Below, in pieces: positions 1 to 7,600 of a stretch of 21,551 nucleotides of DNA; within the stretch, counting starts at the first letter, position 1, and each line of letters begins with the position of its first letter. Position numbers and translations under genes: made by a program. Source of the stretch: a virus; the IMG/VR virus record IMGVR_UViG_3300030419_004901, positions 1 to 21,551 of that record, one strand, 5' to 3'. The notes beneath the pieces were generated by a model. It ran no database searches. It saw only the letters and a program-made list of their open reading frames with translations, and was not told where the DNA came from.

Positions 1-30
1 AAAGATAGAGACCCTAACCTACAGAGGTGA
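1..30 (+). other. Possible 3' tail of an upstream gene
   Basis: Reading from base 1, nine codons (KDRDPNLQR) run in from the left edge and end at a TGA at 28-30. This could be the last part of a preceding gene, which would leave a 96-nt intergenic region before the gene at 127. A second frame, starting at base 2, stays open to a TAA at 101-103 and contains the tract TLTYRG, but its later part (KNFPRPKTPFITFF) does not look like a conserved protein. The sequence to the left is needed to decide between them. Confidence 0.2.
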
Positions 31-99
31 CAATTCGAGTTGTATATATAAAAATCTCAAAAATTTTCCCAGACCCAAAACCCCCTTTATTACCTTTTT

Positions 100-106
100 C
101 TAAATA
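100..106 (+). promoter_or_regulatory. Late-promoter-like box CTAAATA
   Basis: CTAAATA followed by TAAAA lies 21 nt upstream of the ATG at 127. It resembles the T4-family late promoter core (TATAAATA, read by the gp55/gp33/gp45 system) and matches the box in front of gene 8 (CTAAATA at 18393-18399). The rest of 1-126 is AT-rich with no hairpin or other signal that I can see. It probably drives the 74-aa protein and the oxygenase late in infection. The AT-rich background makes chance matches possible. Confidence 0.4.
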
Positions 107-126
107 TAAAAAATCCCCAATATAAT

Positions 127-351
127 ATGAACGAGACAACCTATCACATCTACGCAAAGGATAAGGTTTTATATCATAATTTAAAGAAGGACGATTTTGA
201 AGAGAAATGGGAAATGCTCAATGTATTAGTCGGACTTTTAAAGACTGACTATGCATCCGAGGACTTGTCATTTATTGAACTTCCGTCTAAAATAGGGTAT
301 GGTGGAGGATCTATTTCTTGGCCAGATGCACCCGGAGAACCGTCTTTTTAA
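127..351 (+). CDS. Conserved small phage protein, 74 aa, function unknown
   Basis: A short soluble protein opening with MNETTYHIYAKDKVLYHNL. Next comes an amphipathic, probably helical stretch (DFEEKWEMLNVLVGLLKT, about residues 22-40), then an acidic segment (DYASEDLSF), and a Gly/Pro-rich tail with GYGGGSISW and PGEPSF. The YHIYAKDK...YH opening and the GYGGG...PGEP ending resemble small uncharacterised proteins I associate with T4-like cyanophages, where they sit near recombination or baseplate genes. No catalytic motif, signal peptide or membrane segment is visible. No clear Shine-Dalgarno precedes the ATG. Its TAA (349-351) is two bases before the next ATG (354), so it is probably co-transcribed and coupled with the oxygenase. 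Confidence 0.75.
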   Translation: MNETTYHIYAKDKVLYHNLKKDDFEEKWEMLNVLVGLLKTDYASEDLSFIELPSKIGYGGGSISWPDAPGEPSF

Positions 352-353
352 AA

Positions 354-983
354 ATGAAACTAACTTGTCATGAAGTTGATCATCCATGGATCAGCATCGA
401 AGATTTCTATAATGAAGAAGAACTAAGGATGGTATGGGAGGAACTTGAGTTCTTGTCTTACCCCCATAAGTTATTGCCGCCTGATAAAACAACAGCAGCA
501 ATAAAGGATGGAGAGATACTTAAAAAGAATGCAGCAGTATTCTTAGATCATCTTTATGCAAATAGAGGAATATCCAATATTTTAAGTGTTAATAGAAAGT
601 TACTGAATTGTAATATCACTAATGATCATAACCTTGATATCTTTAAGAACCATGATAATTGGTTTTTTAAGTACTATAAGACATGGGATGATTTTACCAT
701 GATATCATACTATGAGGATAGTGATTATTACAAACCTCATGATGATAAATCTGGAATAACAGCAATAACTTGGTTTTTTAAAGAACCAAAGAGGTTTACT
801 GGAGGAGATTTAATATTTCCACATACAAAAGAAAAGATAGAATGTAAGAATAATAAGGTAGTAGTATTTCCTTCTTGTGTAATACATCAAGCAACGGAAA
901 TAAAAATGGAAAAGAAATATCAAGGACAAAGACTTGGTAGATATGCTATGTCACAGTTTTTATCTCCTGCACCAACTTTATAG
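354..983 (+). CDS. 2-oxoglutarate/Fe(II)-dependent oxygenase (prolyl-4-hydroxylase-like)
   Basis: A 209-aa single-domain dioxygenase that should couple 2-oxoglutarate decarboxylation to hydroxylation of an unknown substrate. The iron triad is visible: H129-x-D131 in YYKPHDD, and distal H178 in FPSCVIHQATEI. R196 in GRYAMSQF, or less likely R193, would bind the 2-oxoglutarate carboxylate. Between them lie the typical strands TAITWFF and GGDLIFP. The ~90-residue N-terminal region carries no motif I recognise. An in-frame TTG at 318 would extend the protein by 12 residues into the preceding gene, but the ATG at 354, two bases after that gene's stop, is far more natural. Such oxygenases are common accessory genes of marine T4-like phages. 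Targets could be phage structural proteins, host proteins or nucleic acid; nothing in the sequence decides. Confidence 0.85.
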   Translation: MKLTCHEVDHPWISIEDFYNEEELRMVWEELEFLSYPHKLLPPDKTTAAIKDGEILKKNAAVFLDHLYANRGISNILSVNRKLLNCNITNDHNLDIFKNHDNWFFKYYKTWDDFTMISYYEDSDYYKPHDDKSGITAITWFFKEPKRFTGGDLIFPHTKEKIECKNNKVVVFPSCVIHQATEIKMEKKYQGQRLGRYAMSQFLSPAPTL

Positions 984-1012
984 TTGACTTATACATAATT
1001 ACACTGTATAAT
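984..1012 (+). promoter_or_regulatory. Sigma70-type promoter TTGACT-17-TATAAT
   Basis: A -35 box TTGACT (984-989) and a perfect -10 box TATAAT (1007-1012) are separated by exactly 17 nt and begin right after the oxygenase stop codon (TAG, 981-983). Transcription would start near 1019. The mRNA would carry TGAAGG (1018-1023) as a weak, rather distant ribosome site for the ATG at 1036. It is the only near-consensus host-type promoter I noticed in the window. It suggests that the glycosyltransferase unit is transcribed by unmodified host polymerase rather than from the late system used by its neighbours. Confidence 0.7.
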
Positions 1013-1035
1013 TGAAATGAAGGTAATTAAAGTTT

Positions 1036-1809
1036 ATGGCAAAAGGATTTACTGTTAAAGCTAATACTCCTAAGAAGAAAGCACCAACTTGGGATTATGA
1101 TGCTATTAAGGCACGGATGAAAGGAAAGACAATAGTGTTTTGTCTTCCAGGTCGTGGATGTTCTTACATCTTCATGAAAAACTTCGTGCAGTTATGCTTT
1201 GATATGGTTCAGAATGGTATGTCCATCCAAATTTCACAGGACTACTCTTCTATGGTGAACTTTGCACGTTGTAAGTGTCTTGGTGCTAATGTTTTACGTG
1301 GTCCTGATCAGATTCCTTGGGATGGGAAACTGACTTATGATTATCAACTCTGGATCGACTCAGATATTGTCTTTAACACAGAGAAGTTCTGGCAACTTTG
1401 TGATGTGGCAATTCCTGCAGAAGAAGAGGGGAGAGAAATTACTGCTGGTTGGTATGCAACAGAAGATGGCTCAACGACTTCAGTAGCACACTGGTTAGAA
1501 GAAGATGATTTCCGTAAGAACGGTGGAGTGATGAATCATGAAACTGTTGAATCAATGGGCAAACGCAACAAACCTTTCACTGTTGATTACACAGGATTTG
1601 GTTGGGTAATGATTCAGAAGGGTGTGTTTGAAAATAAAGAAATGAAGTATCCTTGGTTTGCTCCAAAGATGCAAGTCTTTGAATCAGGTGCTGTTCAAGA
1701 TATGTGTGGCGAGGATGTCTCGTTCTGTCTTGATGCAATTGATGCAGGTTATAAAATCTGGTGCGATCCTCGTATAAGGGTTGGCCACGAAAAAACTCGC
1801 ATTATATAA
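1036..1809 (+). CDS. GT-A type glycosyltransferase
   Basis: A 257-aa protein that should transfer a sugar from a nucleotide-sugar donor. After a basic leader (KANTPKKKAPTWD), the first Rossmann-like strand and loop is TIVFCLPGRGCSYIF (residues 32-46). The metal-binding DxD is in LWIDSDIVF (D108, D110). Near the C-terminus come GEDVSFC (225-231), the acidic motif seen in GT2/GT27-like enzymes, and RVGH (H251), matching the late His that often completes the metal site. There is no signal peptide or membrane segment, so it is cytoplasmic. It starts behind a strong sigma70 promoter and ends one base before the next ATG. It is GC-richer (26/60 at 1261-1320) than the oxygenase upstream (15/60 at 541-600). 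Donor and acceptor are unknown; candidates are virion proteins, phage DNA bases or host surface glycans. Confidence 0.75.
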   Translation: MAKGFTVKANTPKKKAPTWDYDAIKARMKGKTIVFCLPGRGCSYIFMKNFVQLCFDMVQNGMSIQISQDYSSMVNFARCKCLGANVLRGPDQIPWDGKLTYDYQLWIDSDIVFNTEKFWQLCDVAIPAEEEGREITAGWYATEDGSTTSVAHWLEEDDFRKNGGVMNHETVESMGKRNKPFTVDYTGFGWVMIQKGVFENKEMKYPWFAPKMQVFESGAVQDMCGEDVSFCLDAIDAGYKIWCDPRIRVGHEKTRII

Positions 1810-1810
1810 T

Positions 1811-1897
1811 ATGCAGATAGCGTCGTTGCTCGGACTCGTAGTTGTTTTAGCAATTTGCGGGTTCGCTCTCTACCTTAAATCTTACAATCCACACTAA
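1811..1897 (+). CDS. 28-aa single-helix membrane peptide
   Basis: A very short ORF. It starts at an ATG one base after the glycosyltransferase stop (TAA, 1807-1809) and ends at TAA 1895-1897. The product is MQIASLLGLVVVLAICG followed by FALYLKSYNPH. Residues 3-22 form one uninterrupted hydrophobic helix, and the K-S-Y-N-P-H tail would sit at the membrane face. No Shine-Dalgarno is visible, so translation is probably coupled to the upstream gene. The helix with a short polar tail recalls tiny photosystem or cytochrome subunits and phage membrane peptides, but I cannot match it to a named family. The clean hydrophobic pattern, tight spacing and location before another small gene argue that it is real. 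Confidence 0.6.
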   Translation: MQIASLLGLVVVLAICGFALYLKSYNPH

Positions 1898-1905
1898 TTT
1901 ACATT

Positions 1906-2058
1906 ATGGCAGTCAAAACTAAAGCAGGTGCATGGGGAAGTACCACTTTTAGCGATACACCCCCCAAGAAAACTCGTCAAGGAAGAGGAAAACATACTAA
2001 ATACGCCGCGAGTTCTCGGAATTTAGCAAAAAAACGCTACCGAGGACAAGGAAAATAA
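1906..2058 (+). CDS. 50-aa basic conserved phage protein
   Basis: Begins MAVKTKAGAWGSTTFSDTPP and continues with a strongly basic second half: KKTRQGRGKHTKYAAS, then RNLAKKRYRGQGK at the end. I count about 16 Lys/Arg in 50 residues against one Asp. It is probably nucleic-acid binding or disordered in the free state. Small basic proteins ending in a K/R-rYRGQG tail are, to my recollection, recurrent uncharacterised proteins of T4-like cyanophages. The start lies 8 nt after the membrane peptide's stop and no ribosome site is obvious. The intrinsic terminator begins immediately after its stop, making it the last gene of the sigma70-driven unit. Local GC is high (29/60 at 1921-1980). Confidence 0.7.
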   Translation: MAVKTKAGAWGSTTFSDTPPKKTRQGRGKHTKYAASSRNLAKKRYRGQGK

Positions 2059-2060
2059 AT

Positions 2061-2087
2061 AAAAGGGACTCGAAAGAGTCCTTTTTT
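2061..2087 (+). terminator. Rho-independent terminator
   Basis: A perfect 6-bp stem GGACTC (2066-2071) / GAGTCC (2076-2081) closes a GAAA tetraloop (2072-2075) and is followed by six T (2082-2087). The A-run before the stem (2061-2064) can pair with the T-run, so the structure could also terminate from the other strand. It sits 3 nt after the stop of the 50-aa protein and closes the transcription unit that starts at 984. Confidence 0.9.
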
Positions 2088-2093
2088 AATGAA

Positions 2094-2098
2094 AGAGG
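2094..2098 (+). promoter_or_regulatory. Ribosome binding site AGAGG that fixes the start at 2104
   Basis: AGAGG lies 5 nt before the ATG at 2104. The in-frame ATG at 2089 overlaps the end of the terminator T-run and has no ribosome site, so 2104 is the better start. Confidence 0.6.
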
Positions 2099-2103
2099 TA
2101 AAA

Positions 2104-2304
2104 ATGGCTGCACAACACGATTTTTTAGACAATTTGGCAAATCATCAACACCAAAAGATGCTTCGAGAAATCTCAAATGACGATTTAACACCTAAAAAAC
2201 ACGATACTATAGTCCAAAATGACCTATATGAACGAAAAGATGGTGAATTTGAAGATGATGGCCTTGATTATGACACAGATGCCATTCCTTTAGCAGAATT
2301 TTAG
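2104..2304 (+). CDS. 66-aa acidic-tailed protein, unknown function
   Basis: From the ATG at 2104 the protein begins MAAQHDFLDNLANHQHQKML. A charged middle (REISNDDLTPKKHDT, IVQNDLYERKDG) leads to a strongly acidic C-terminus (EFEDDGLDYDTDAIPLAEF). The first ~30 residues could form a helix; the rest is probably flexible. There is no membrane segment, cysteine or catalytic motif. An in-frame ATG at 2089 would add five residues (MKEVK) but lacks a ribosome site. It lies between the terminator and the gene 25 late promoter, with no clear promoter of its own. GC is low (19/60 at 2161-2220), like the baseplate genes. I do not recognise the family. Confidence 0.65.
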   Translation: MAAQHDFLDNLANHQHQKMLREISNDDLTPKKHDTIVQNDLYERKDGEFEDDGLDYDTDAIPLAEF

Positions 2305-2316
2305 TTAAATATACCT

Positions 2317-2324
2317 GATAAATA
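2317..2324 (+). promoter_or_regulatory. T4-type late promoter GATAAATA
   Basis: GATAAATA within TACCTGATAAATAACTC matches the T4-family late promoter core NATAAATA. It lies in the 50-nt gap between the 66-aa gene and gene 25, 30 nt before the ATG at 2355. Transcription should start about 10 nt downstream. The same extended context recurs before gene 8 (18387-18400), which supports a functional box. It is the likely promoter for 25, 6 and the giant gp7-like gene. Confidence 0.7.
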
Positions 2325-2354
2325 ACTCAATAATCATAGTATTTTAATATTCTT

Positions 2355-2756
2355 ATGCCTGTAGAACGGGTAAGTCAAACTTTTAAAGATATTAGTTCTT
2401 CATTTGAGGTAAATCCTCTTAATGATGACCTTATTGCGATTAAAAATGAAACAGCAATTGCTCGTTCTTTGAGAAATTTGATCATGACAGTGCCTGGAGA
2501 ACGGTTTTTTAACCCAATTTTAGGTTCTGAAGTCACAGGACTCCTTTTTGAGAACATTGATGAGTTAACCGCATCAGAAATTAGTGATCAAATTAAGATA
2601 ACAGTTGAAAACTTTGAACCAAGGGTAATATTAACGAATGTTGAAGTGTCTCCTGACTATGATAATGGAGAATTTAATGTAACTATAAATTATGACATTG
2701 TTGGAATTGACTTATTACCTCAACAATTACAATTTGCATTACAACCAACACGATAA
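2355..2756 (+). CDS. 25: Baseplate wedge protein gp25 (sheath initiator)
   Basis: A 133-aa protein, essentially the length of T4 gp25 (132 aa), with a single GPW/gp25 domain. In contractile injection systems gp25 (TssE in type VI secretion) joins the wedge core bundle to the first sheath ring. Visible family signatures are TVPGERFFNP (residues 45-54, the loop before the domain's first strands), the helix GLLFENIDEL, and the EPR motif (88-90, NFEPRV) characteristic of gp25/TssE. An alternating strand region (LTNVEVSPDY...FNVTINYDIVG) follows. A late promoter lies 30 nt upstream. The stop overlaps the start of gene 6 by one base (TAATG), so the two are translationally coupled, as expected for proteins of one wedge complex. 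Confidence 0.95.
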   Translation: MPVERVSQTFKDISSSFEVNPLNDDLIAIKNETAIARSLRNLIMTVPGERFFNPILGSEVTGLLFENIDELTASEISDQIKITVENFEPRVILTNVEVSPDYDNGEFNVTINYDIVGIDLLPQQLQFALQPTR

Positions 2757-4654
2757 TGGCATTAGTAAACTTCGCAGATCTGGATTTTGATCAAATAAAG
2801 ACATCTATAAAGGATTATCTTCGATCAAACTCAAATTTTACTGATTATGACTTTGAAGGGTCGAACCTTTCATCAATTATTGATGTTTTAGCGTATAATA
2901 CTTACATTACCTCATATAACACCAATATGGTGACAAATGAGGTATTCATTGATAGTGCCACATTAAGGGAAAACGTTGTTTCTCTTGCAAGAAATATTGG
3001 TTATGTACCAAGATCGAAAAAAGCATCAGCATCCCAAATATCGTTCTTTGTTGATACTTCAGATTTTACTAATGCACCCGCTTCGGTTATTTTAAAGGCA
3101 GGTGTAGTCGCTACAACCAATACTTTTGGTCAACAAAGCTATACTTTCGTTACTACATCGGATACTACGGCACCTGTTGCAAATAATATTGCAGAATTTA
3201 CTAATATTGACATTTATGAAGGAAATCGTGTTACTCAGACTTGGACATTTGATACAACGACTCCAAATCAGCGATTTATTCTTGATAATGCCGGAATTGA
3301 CACAAGTTTATTAAAAGTAACTGTTTCTGAAAGCGAAGGAGGAGCAGCAGATACATATACTCTTGCTGATAGTCTTTTTGACTTAAAAACTGACTCAAAA
3401 GTCTTCTTTATACAAGAAATTGATGATGAAAGGTATGAATTGATTTTTGGAGATGGAATTTTTGGTAAAAAGTTAGTTGATGGGAATTGGATTGAAGCAC
3501 ATTACGTTGTTACCAATGGTCCAGACGCTAATAACCTAAATTCTTTCAATTTTAGCGGTACTTTACAGGATGATGCGGATAGAGAGATAACAACTGGGAT
3601 TTCTTTAGTTACAGTTACCCAAAGTTCGCATTCTGGTGAAAATATTGAAAGTGTAGAGTCAATTAAGAAGTATGGAACTCGAATTTATGCTTCCAGGAAT
3701 AGAGCAGTAACTGCATCTGACTATGAAGCAATAATTCCATCCATTTATCCGGAAACTGAGTCTGTTGCTGCTTATGGAGGAGAAACCCTAACCCCACCTC
3801 GGTTCGGAAAGGTTTATATTAGCATAAAACCAAATAATGACAGATATATCTCTAATTTGATCAAAGATAACATTAAAAGAGAACTTACGAAGTATAGTGT
3901 TGCAGGAATTGTTCCTGAAATCATTGATTTGAAATATTTGTACTTAGAAACCACTTCAAACGTTTATTATAACGCTAATATGGCACCTTCTTCGGCTGCA
4001 GTGAAAAGTTTGGTTTTTTCTAACATTAATAAATATGCTGATTCGACAGAATTGAATAAATTTGGTGCAAGATTCAAATATAGTCAATTTGGGACTATAA
4101 TTGATGAAAGTCATCAATCTATCACTTCTAATATTACTACAGTAATAATGAGAAGAGATTTGGGTGCAGTATTAAATACTTTTGCCGATTATGAAATATG
4201 TTATGGTAATAGATTCCATATTTCTGATCATAAAGGGTATAATATCAAATCTTCAGGATTTACTGTAAGTGGAATTACAGGAACTGTGTATTTGGGTGAT
4301 ATTCCAAATGCAGATGACAAAACTGGTATTATTAATCTCTTTAAATTAAATTCTCCAACACAACCTCAAATTGTGAGAAGAAATGTAGGAATAATTGATT
4401 ATGTGAAGGGTGAAATTAAATTAAGTCCAATTAATATTATTGATACTGTTGTCAATAAGGGAACTCCACTTATTGAAATACAAGCAGTTCCATATTCAAA
4501 TGATGTTATTGGATTACAGGATCTTTATTTACAACTAGATACTACTAATACAGTTGTTAATATGTGGACTGATGAAATTTCTTCTGGAAATGAAAGATCA
4601 GGAACTAATCATCAAGTATCGTCAAGTTATTCAAACGGAGTCTTTGTAAGATAA
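2756..4654 (+). CDS. 6: Baseplate wedge protein gp6 (baseplate J-like)
   Basis: A 632-aa protein, near T4 gp6 (660 aa). gp6 dimers link neighbouring wedges into the inner baseplate ring and rearrange when the sheath contracts. The N-terminal signature DYDFEGSNLSSIIDVLAYNT (30-49) corresponds to the DYDFEGS...DLLAYNT block of T4 gp6 and is followed by the helix with NEVFIDSATLRENVV. FGDGIFGKKL (231-240), with a downstream TNGPDANN, and the segment YASRNRAVTASDYEAII (about 311-327) are typical of the Baseplate_J/gp6 core. The C-terminal third, with several SxGxTG and beta-rich segments, matches T4 less obviously and probably faces the periphery. Its stop is 3 nt before the giant ORF's ATG, so expression is coupled along 25-6-giant. 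Confidence 0.95.
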   Translation: MALVNFADLDFDQIKTSIKDYLRSNSNFTDYDFEGSNLSSIIDVLAYNTYITSYNTNMVTNEVFIDSATLRENVVSLARNIGYVPRSKKASASQISFFVDTSDFTNAPASVILKAGVVATTNTFGQQSYTFVTTSDTTAPVANNIAEFTNIDIYEGNRVTQTWTFDTTTPNQRFILDNAGIDTSLLKVTVSESEGGAADTYTLADSLFDLKTDSKVFFIQEIDDERYELIFGDGIFGKKLVDGNWIEAHYVVTNGPDANNLNSFNFSGTLQDDADREITTGISLVTVTQSSHSGENIESVESIKKYGTRIYASRNRAVTASDYEAIIPSIYPETESVAAYGGETLTPPRFGKVYISIKPNNDRYISNLIKDNIKRELTKYSVAGIVPEIIDLKYLYLETTSNVYYNANMAPSSAAVKSLVFSNINKYADSTELNKFGARFKYSQFGTIIDESHQSITSNITTVIMRRDLGAVLNTFADYEICYGNRFHISDHKGYNIKSSGFTVSGITGTVYLGDIPNADDKTGIINLFKLNSPTQPQIVRRNVGIIDYVKGEIKLSPINIIDTVVNKGTPLIEIQAVPYSNDVIGLQDLYLQLDTTNTVVNMWTDEISSGNERSGTNHQVSSSYSNGVFVR

Positions 4655-4657
4655 GAG

Positions 4658-7600
4658 ATGTCAGAAACTAGAGTTAAACTACAATCTGTTGTTGAAAATC
4701 AACTCCCGGAATTTATTGCGGAGGAAAATCCTCTTTTAGTAGAATTTTTAAAACAGTATTATATTTCTCAAGAATACCCTGGTGGATCAACTGACCTTGT
4801 TCAGAATCTTGACAAGTATATTAAGCTTAATGAGATTTTAGCATCTCCCACTACATGTACTCTTCAAAGTGATTTATCTTATAATGATACCACTATTGAT
4901 GTAGCGACTGTTAATTCTAAAGGTACTACAAGAGGAACCAAAGGATTCCCTGATAAGTACGGAATTTTAAAAATAGAAGATGAGATAATAACATATACCA
5001 GTAAGACAGATACGTCCTTTGAGGGGTGTGTAAGGGGGTTCAGCGGCGTTACTTCTTACTCTAAGGCAAATAACCCTGAAGAGTTAGTTTTCAGCACTTC
5101 ACAGGCGACTGAGCACACTGTGACGGCGGATGAATTTGGGTTTGTAACTGGACCAAAAATTGAAAATTTAAGTGGATTATTCTTAGTAGAATTTTTAAAT
5201 AAATTAAAGCAACAAATTCTTCCTGGATTTTCTGAAAGAACTTTAGATTCTGGTTTGGATCAGAATATTTTCATTAAACAGTCTAAAGATTTTTATGGAT
5301 CCAAGGGAACTGATCGTTCTTTTAAGATTCTTTTTGGTGCTCTTTATGGTGAACCTGTAGATGTTATTAAACCAAGGGATTACTTATTCCGACCATCTGA
5401 TGCAGGTTGGAGAAGAACAAAAGATATTGTAGTTGAATCGATATCTGGTGATCCTACAGATCTTTTAAATAATACCTTATATCAAGCAGAATATAAAGAT
5501 TATGGTATTGGGGAAGCATATGCATCTATTACCGATGTAGAGAAAATTTCTCTTGGTAATACATCATACTATAAACTTAGTTTCGACGCAGATTATAATA
5601 AAGATTTAACTTTAGAAGGAACAGTTTACGGAAACTTCTCAGTTCATCCACAAACTAAAGTAATTACTCCAGTTTCAGCAGGATCGACTTTTATAGATGT
5701 AGATTCAACTGTTGGATTTGCTCAATCTGGATCAATAGCATTTAATTATGATAATGGACTTGCAGGAATAGCATCTTATTCTTCAAAATCAGTCAATCAG
5801 TTTTTTGGAATAGCAAGTACTACAATATCAAGTGGAATTGGAACAGGAGCAAATATTAGATTAGATGCTATAGCATATGGATTTGCTGGATTGTCAACAT
5901 CTGATCCTATTCAGGTTAGGATAGGTTCTGTTCTTCAAGATGTTGTAATTAGAGATAAGACTTATCTCTTCTCAAAAAATGATACAGCTAAAATCAAAAC
6001 TTTAGGAATTTCTTCACTTACAACAAGAAGAGATAATTGGTTTGATAATGTTGCTAATAGTTTTGAAATTGATAGCTTTACAATACAAGATACTTCTAAT
6101 TTTACTTATGAAGTAGAAACTTATGACGTTAATAATTTTAAAGTAGGAGATAAAGCTCTTATTACTAAGAATGAAAATGAGAAAACAAATACTGAAATAG
6201 TTTCTATTCAATCTTCTACCAAATTTAGTATTAGGGGTCAAGGAGCATTAGATGCTAATGCTAATTATTCTATTCAGAGAAAAATTAGAAAAGTAGCATC
6301 TTACCTTTATCCACATCTACAAAAGTATAATGCAAACGTTCAAAATACTTACACTAATTATTCTAATGAAATCTTAGTTGCTTCACCATCTCTTCCTGAT
6401 TATTCTGTTGAATCTTATGATAGAAAAATTAGTTTAAATGGTAAATTTGATGGAACTGTATTAGATATACTTGCAAATGATCCAAATGCTCCTGCTGATC
6501 ATGGATTCTATACAGGTGATAGAGTTTATTATGAACCAAAGATAATTAAGACCAGTGTAGTCGTTGGTTCTGGTTTAACTGTAACTACAGAGGTAACTAA
6601 TAGTATTTCTCCTTTAGAAGAGGGATTATATTATATTAAGAGAGTAAGTGGTTCTGAAATAAGTTTAGCAAAGAGTCCTTCTGATATTTCTAATGGAGAT
6701 TATATCAGTGTTTCGACTGGATCTACTGATGCTGTAAGTAATGTTCTTCAAGATTATAGTTTTAGAAAAAAAGTTATAGAAGCACAGAATATTCTTAAAG
6801 TAGTACAAGATCCTGTTAATAAGAGTGGTAATTATACAACCGAACCAGGCAAAACTGGTGTTTTAATTAATGGTGTTGAGGTTCTTAACTACAAATCACC
6901 AGAAACCATTTATTCTGGTGTTATTGAAAAGATTGATGTAGGAGCTCCTGGATCTGGTTATGATATTATAAATCCACCAAGTTTAGAAATTACTGATGCT
7001 GTAGGTAGTGGTGCAACTGGTATTTGTGCTGTAGATGGATCTTTAAAGAGAATAGAGATTCTTGACGGTGGATTTGATTATGTTGACAGACCATTTATTA
7101 CTATAACTGGTGGTAATGGTAAAGATGCAAGTGCTACTGTTAATATGAAGTCAATATCTCATAGTGTTTCCTTTGATACAACTAATCAAGGAAAAGATGG
7201 GGATGTATTCATTCAAGCAGGAAGTGCTACTACCAGTTTAATTGGATTCTCTACTTATCACAAATTTAGAGATAATGAAACAGTTATATACGACACTGAT
7301 AAACAGACCGCTTTAAGTGGACTTACTACAGATGCCACTTATTATGTTGCTGTTGTTGATGCTACAACTATTACCTTACATCCAAAAGAAAGAGATTCTA
7401 TATCAGGAATAAACACAGTTTATATTAGTGATTATGGAAAAGGTATTCAACAGCTTAAATCAACTGCTAAGAAAAAGATAATTTCTGATATTGTTGTTAC
7501 TGATAGTGGTGAAGGATATGAGAATAAGAAGAGAACTGCAGGAATTGCTGGTATTAGTACCTCTTTAAATCGTATTAACATAGATTCTCATGGATATCAA

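Noticed and set aside
30-43. Inverted repeat ACAATTCGAGTTGT as a hairpin or operator
   Set aside because: It is nearly palindromic but leaves no room for an RNA loop, contains a mismatch and occurs only once, so there is no support for a regulatory role.
318-353. TTG start that would lengthen the oxygenase by 12 residues
   Set aside because: It lies within the preceding gene and encodes an Arg/Cys-rich stretch (ARCTRRTVFLK) unlike the domain start. The ATG at 354, two bases after the upstream stop, fits the tight gene packing.
1997-2191. Minus-strand ORF of 64 aa
   Set aside because: It crosses the terminator and two plausible plus-strand genes, and its product shows no recognisable pattern.
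4028-4035. AATAAATA inside gene 6 as a late promoter
   Set aside because: It lies in the middle of a coding region with no gene start downstream. Matches to an eight-base AT-only word are expected by chance at this composition.
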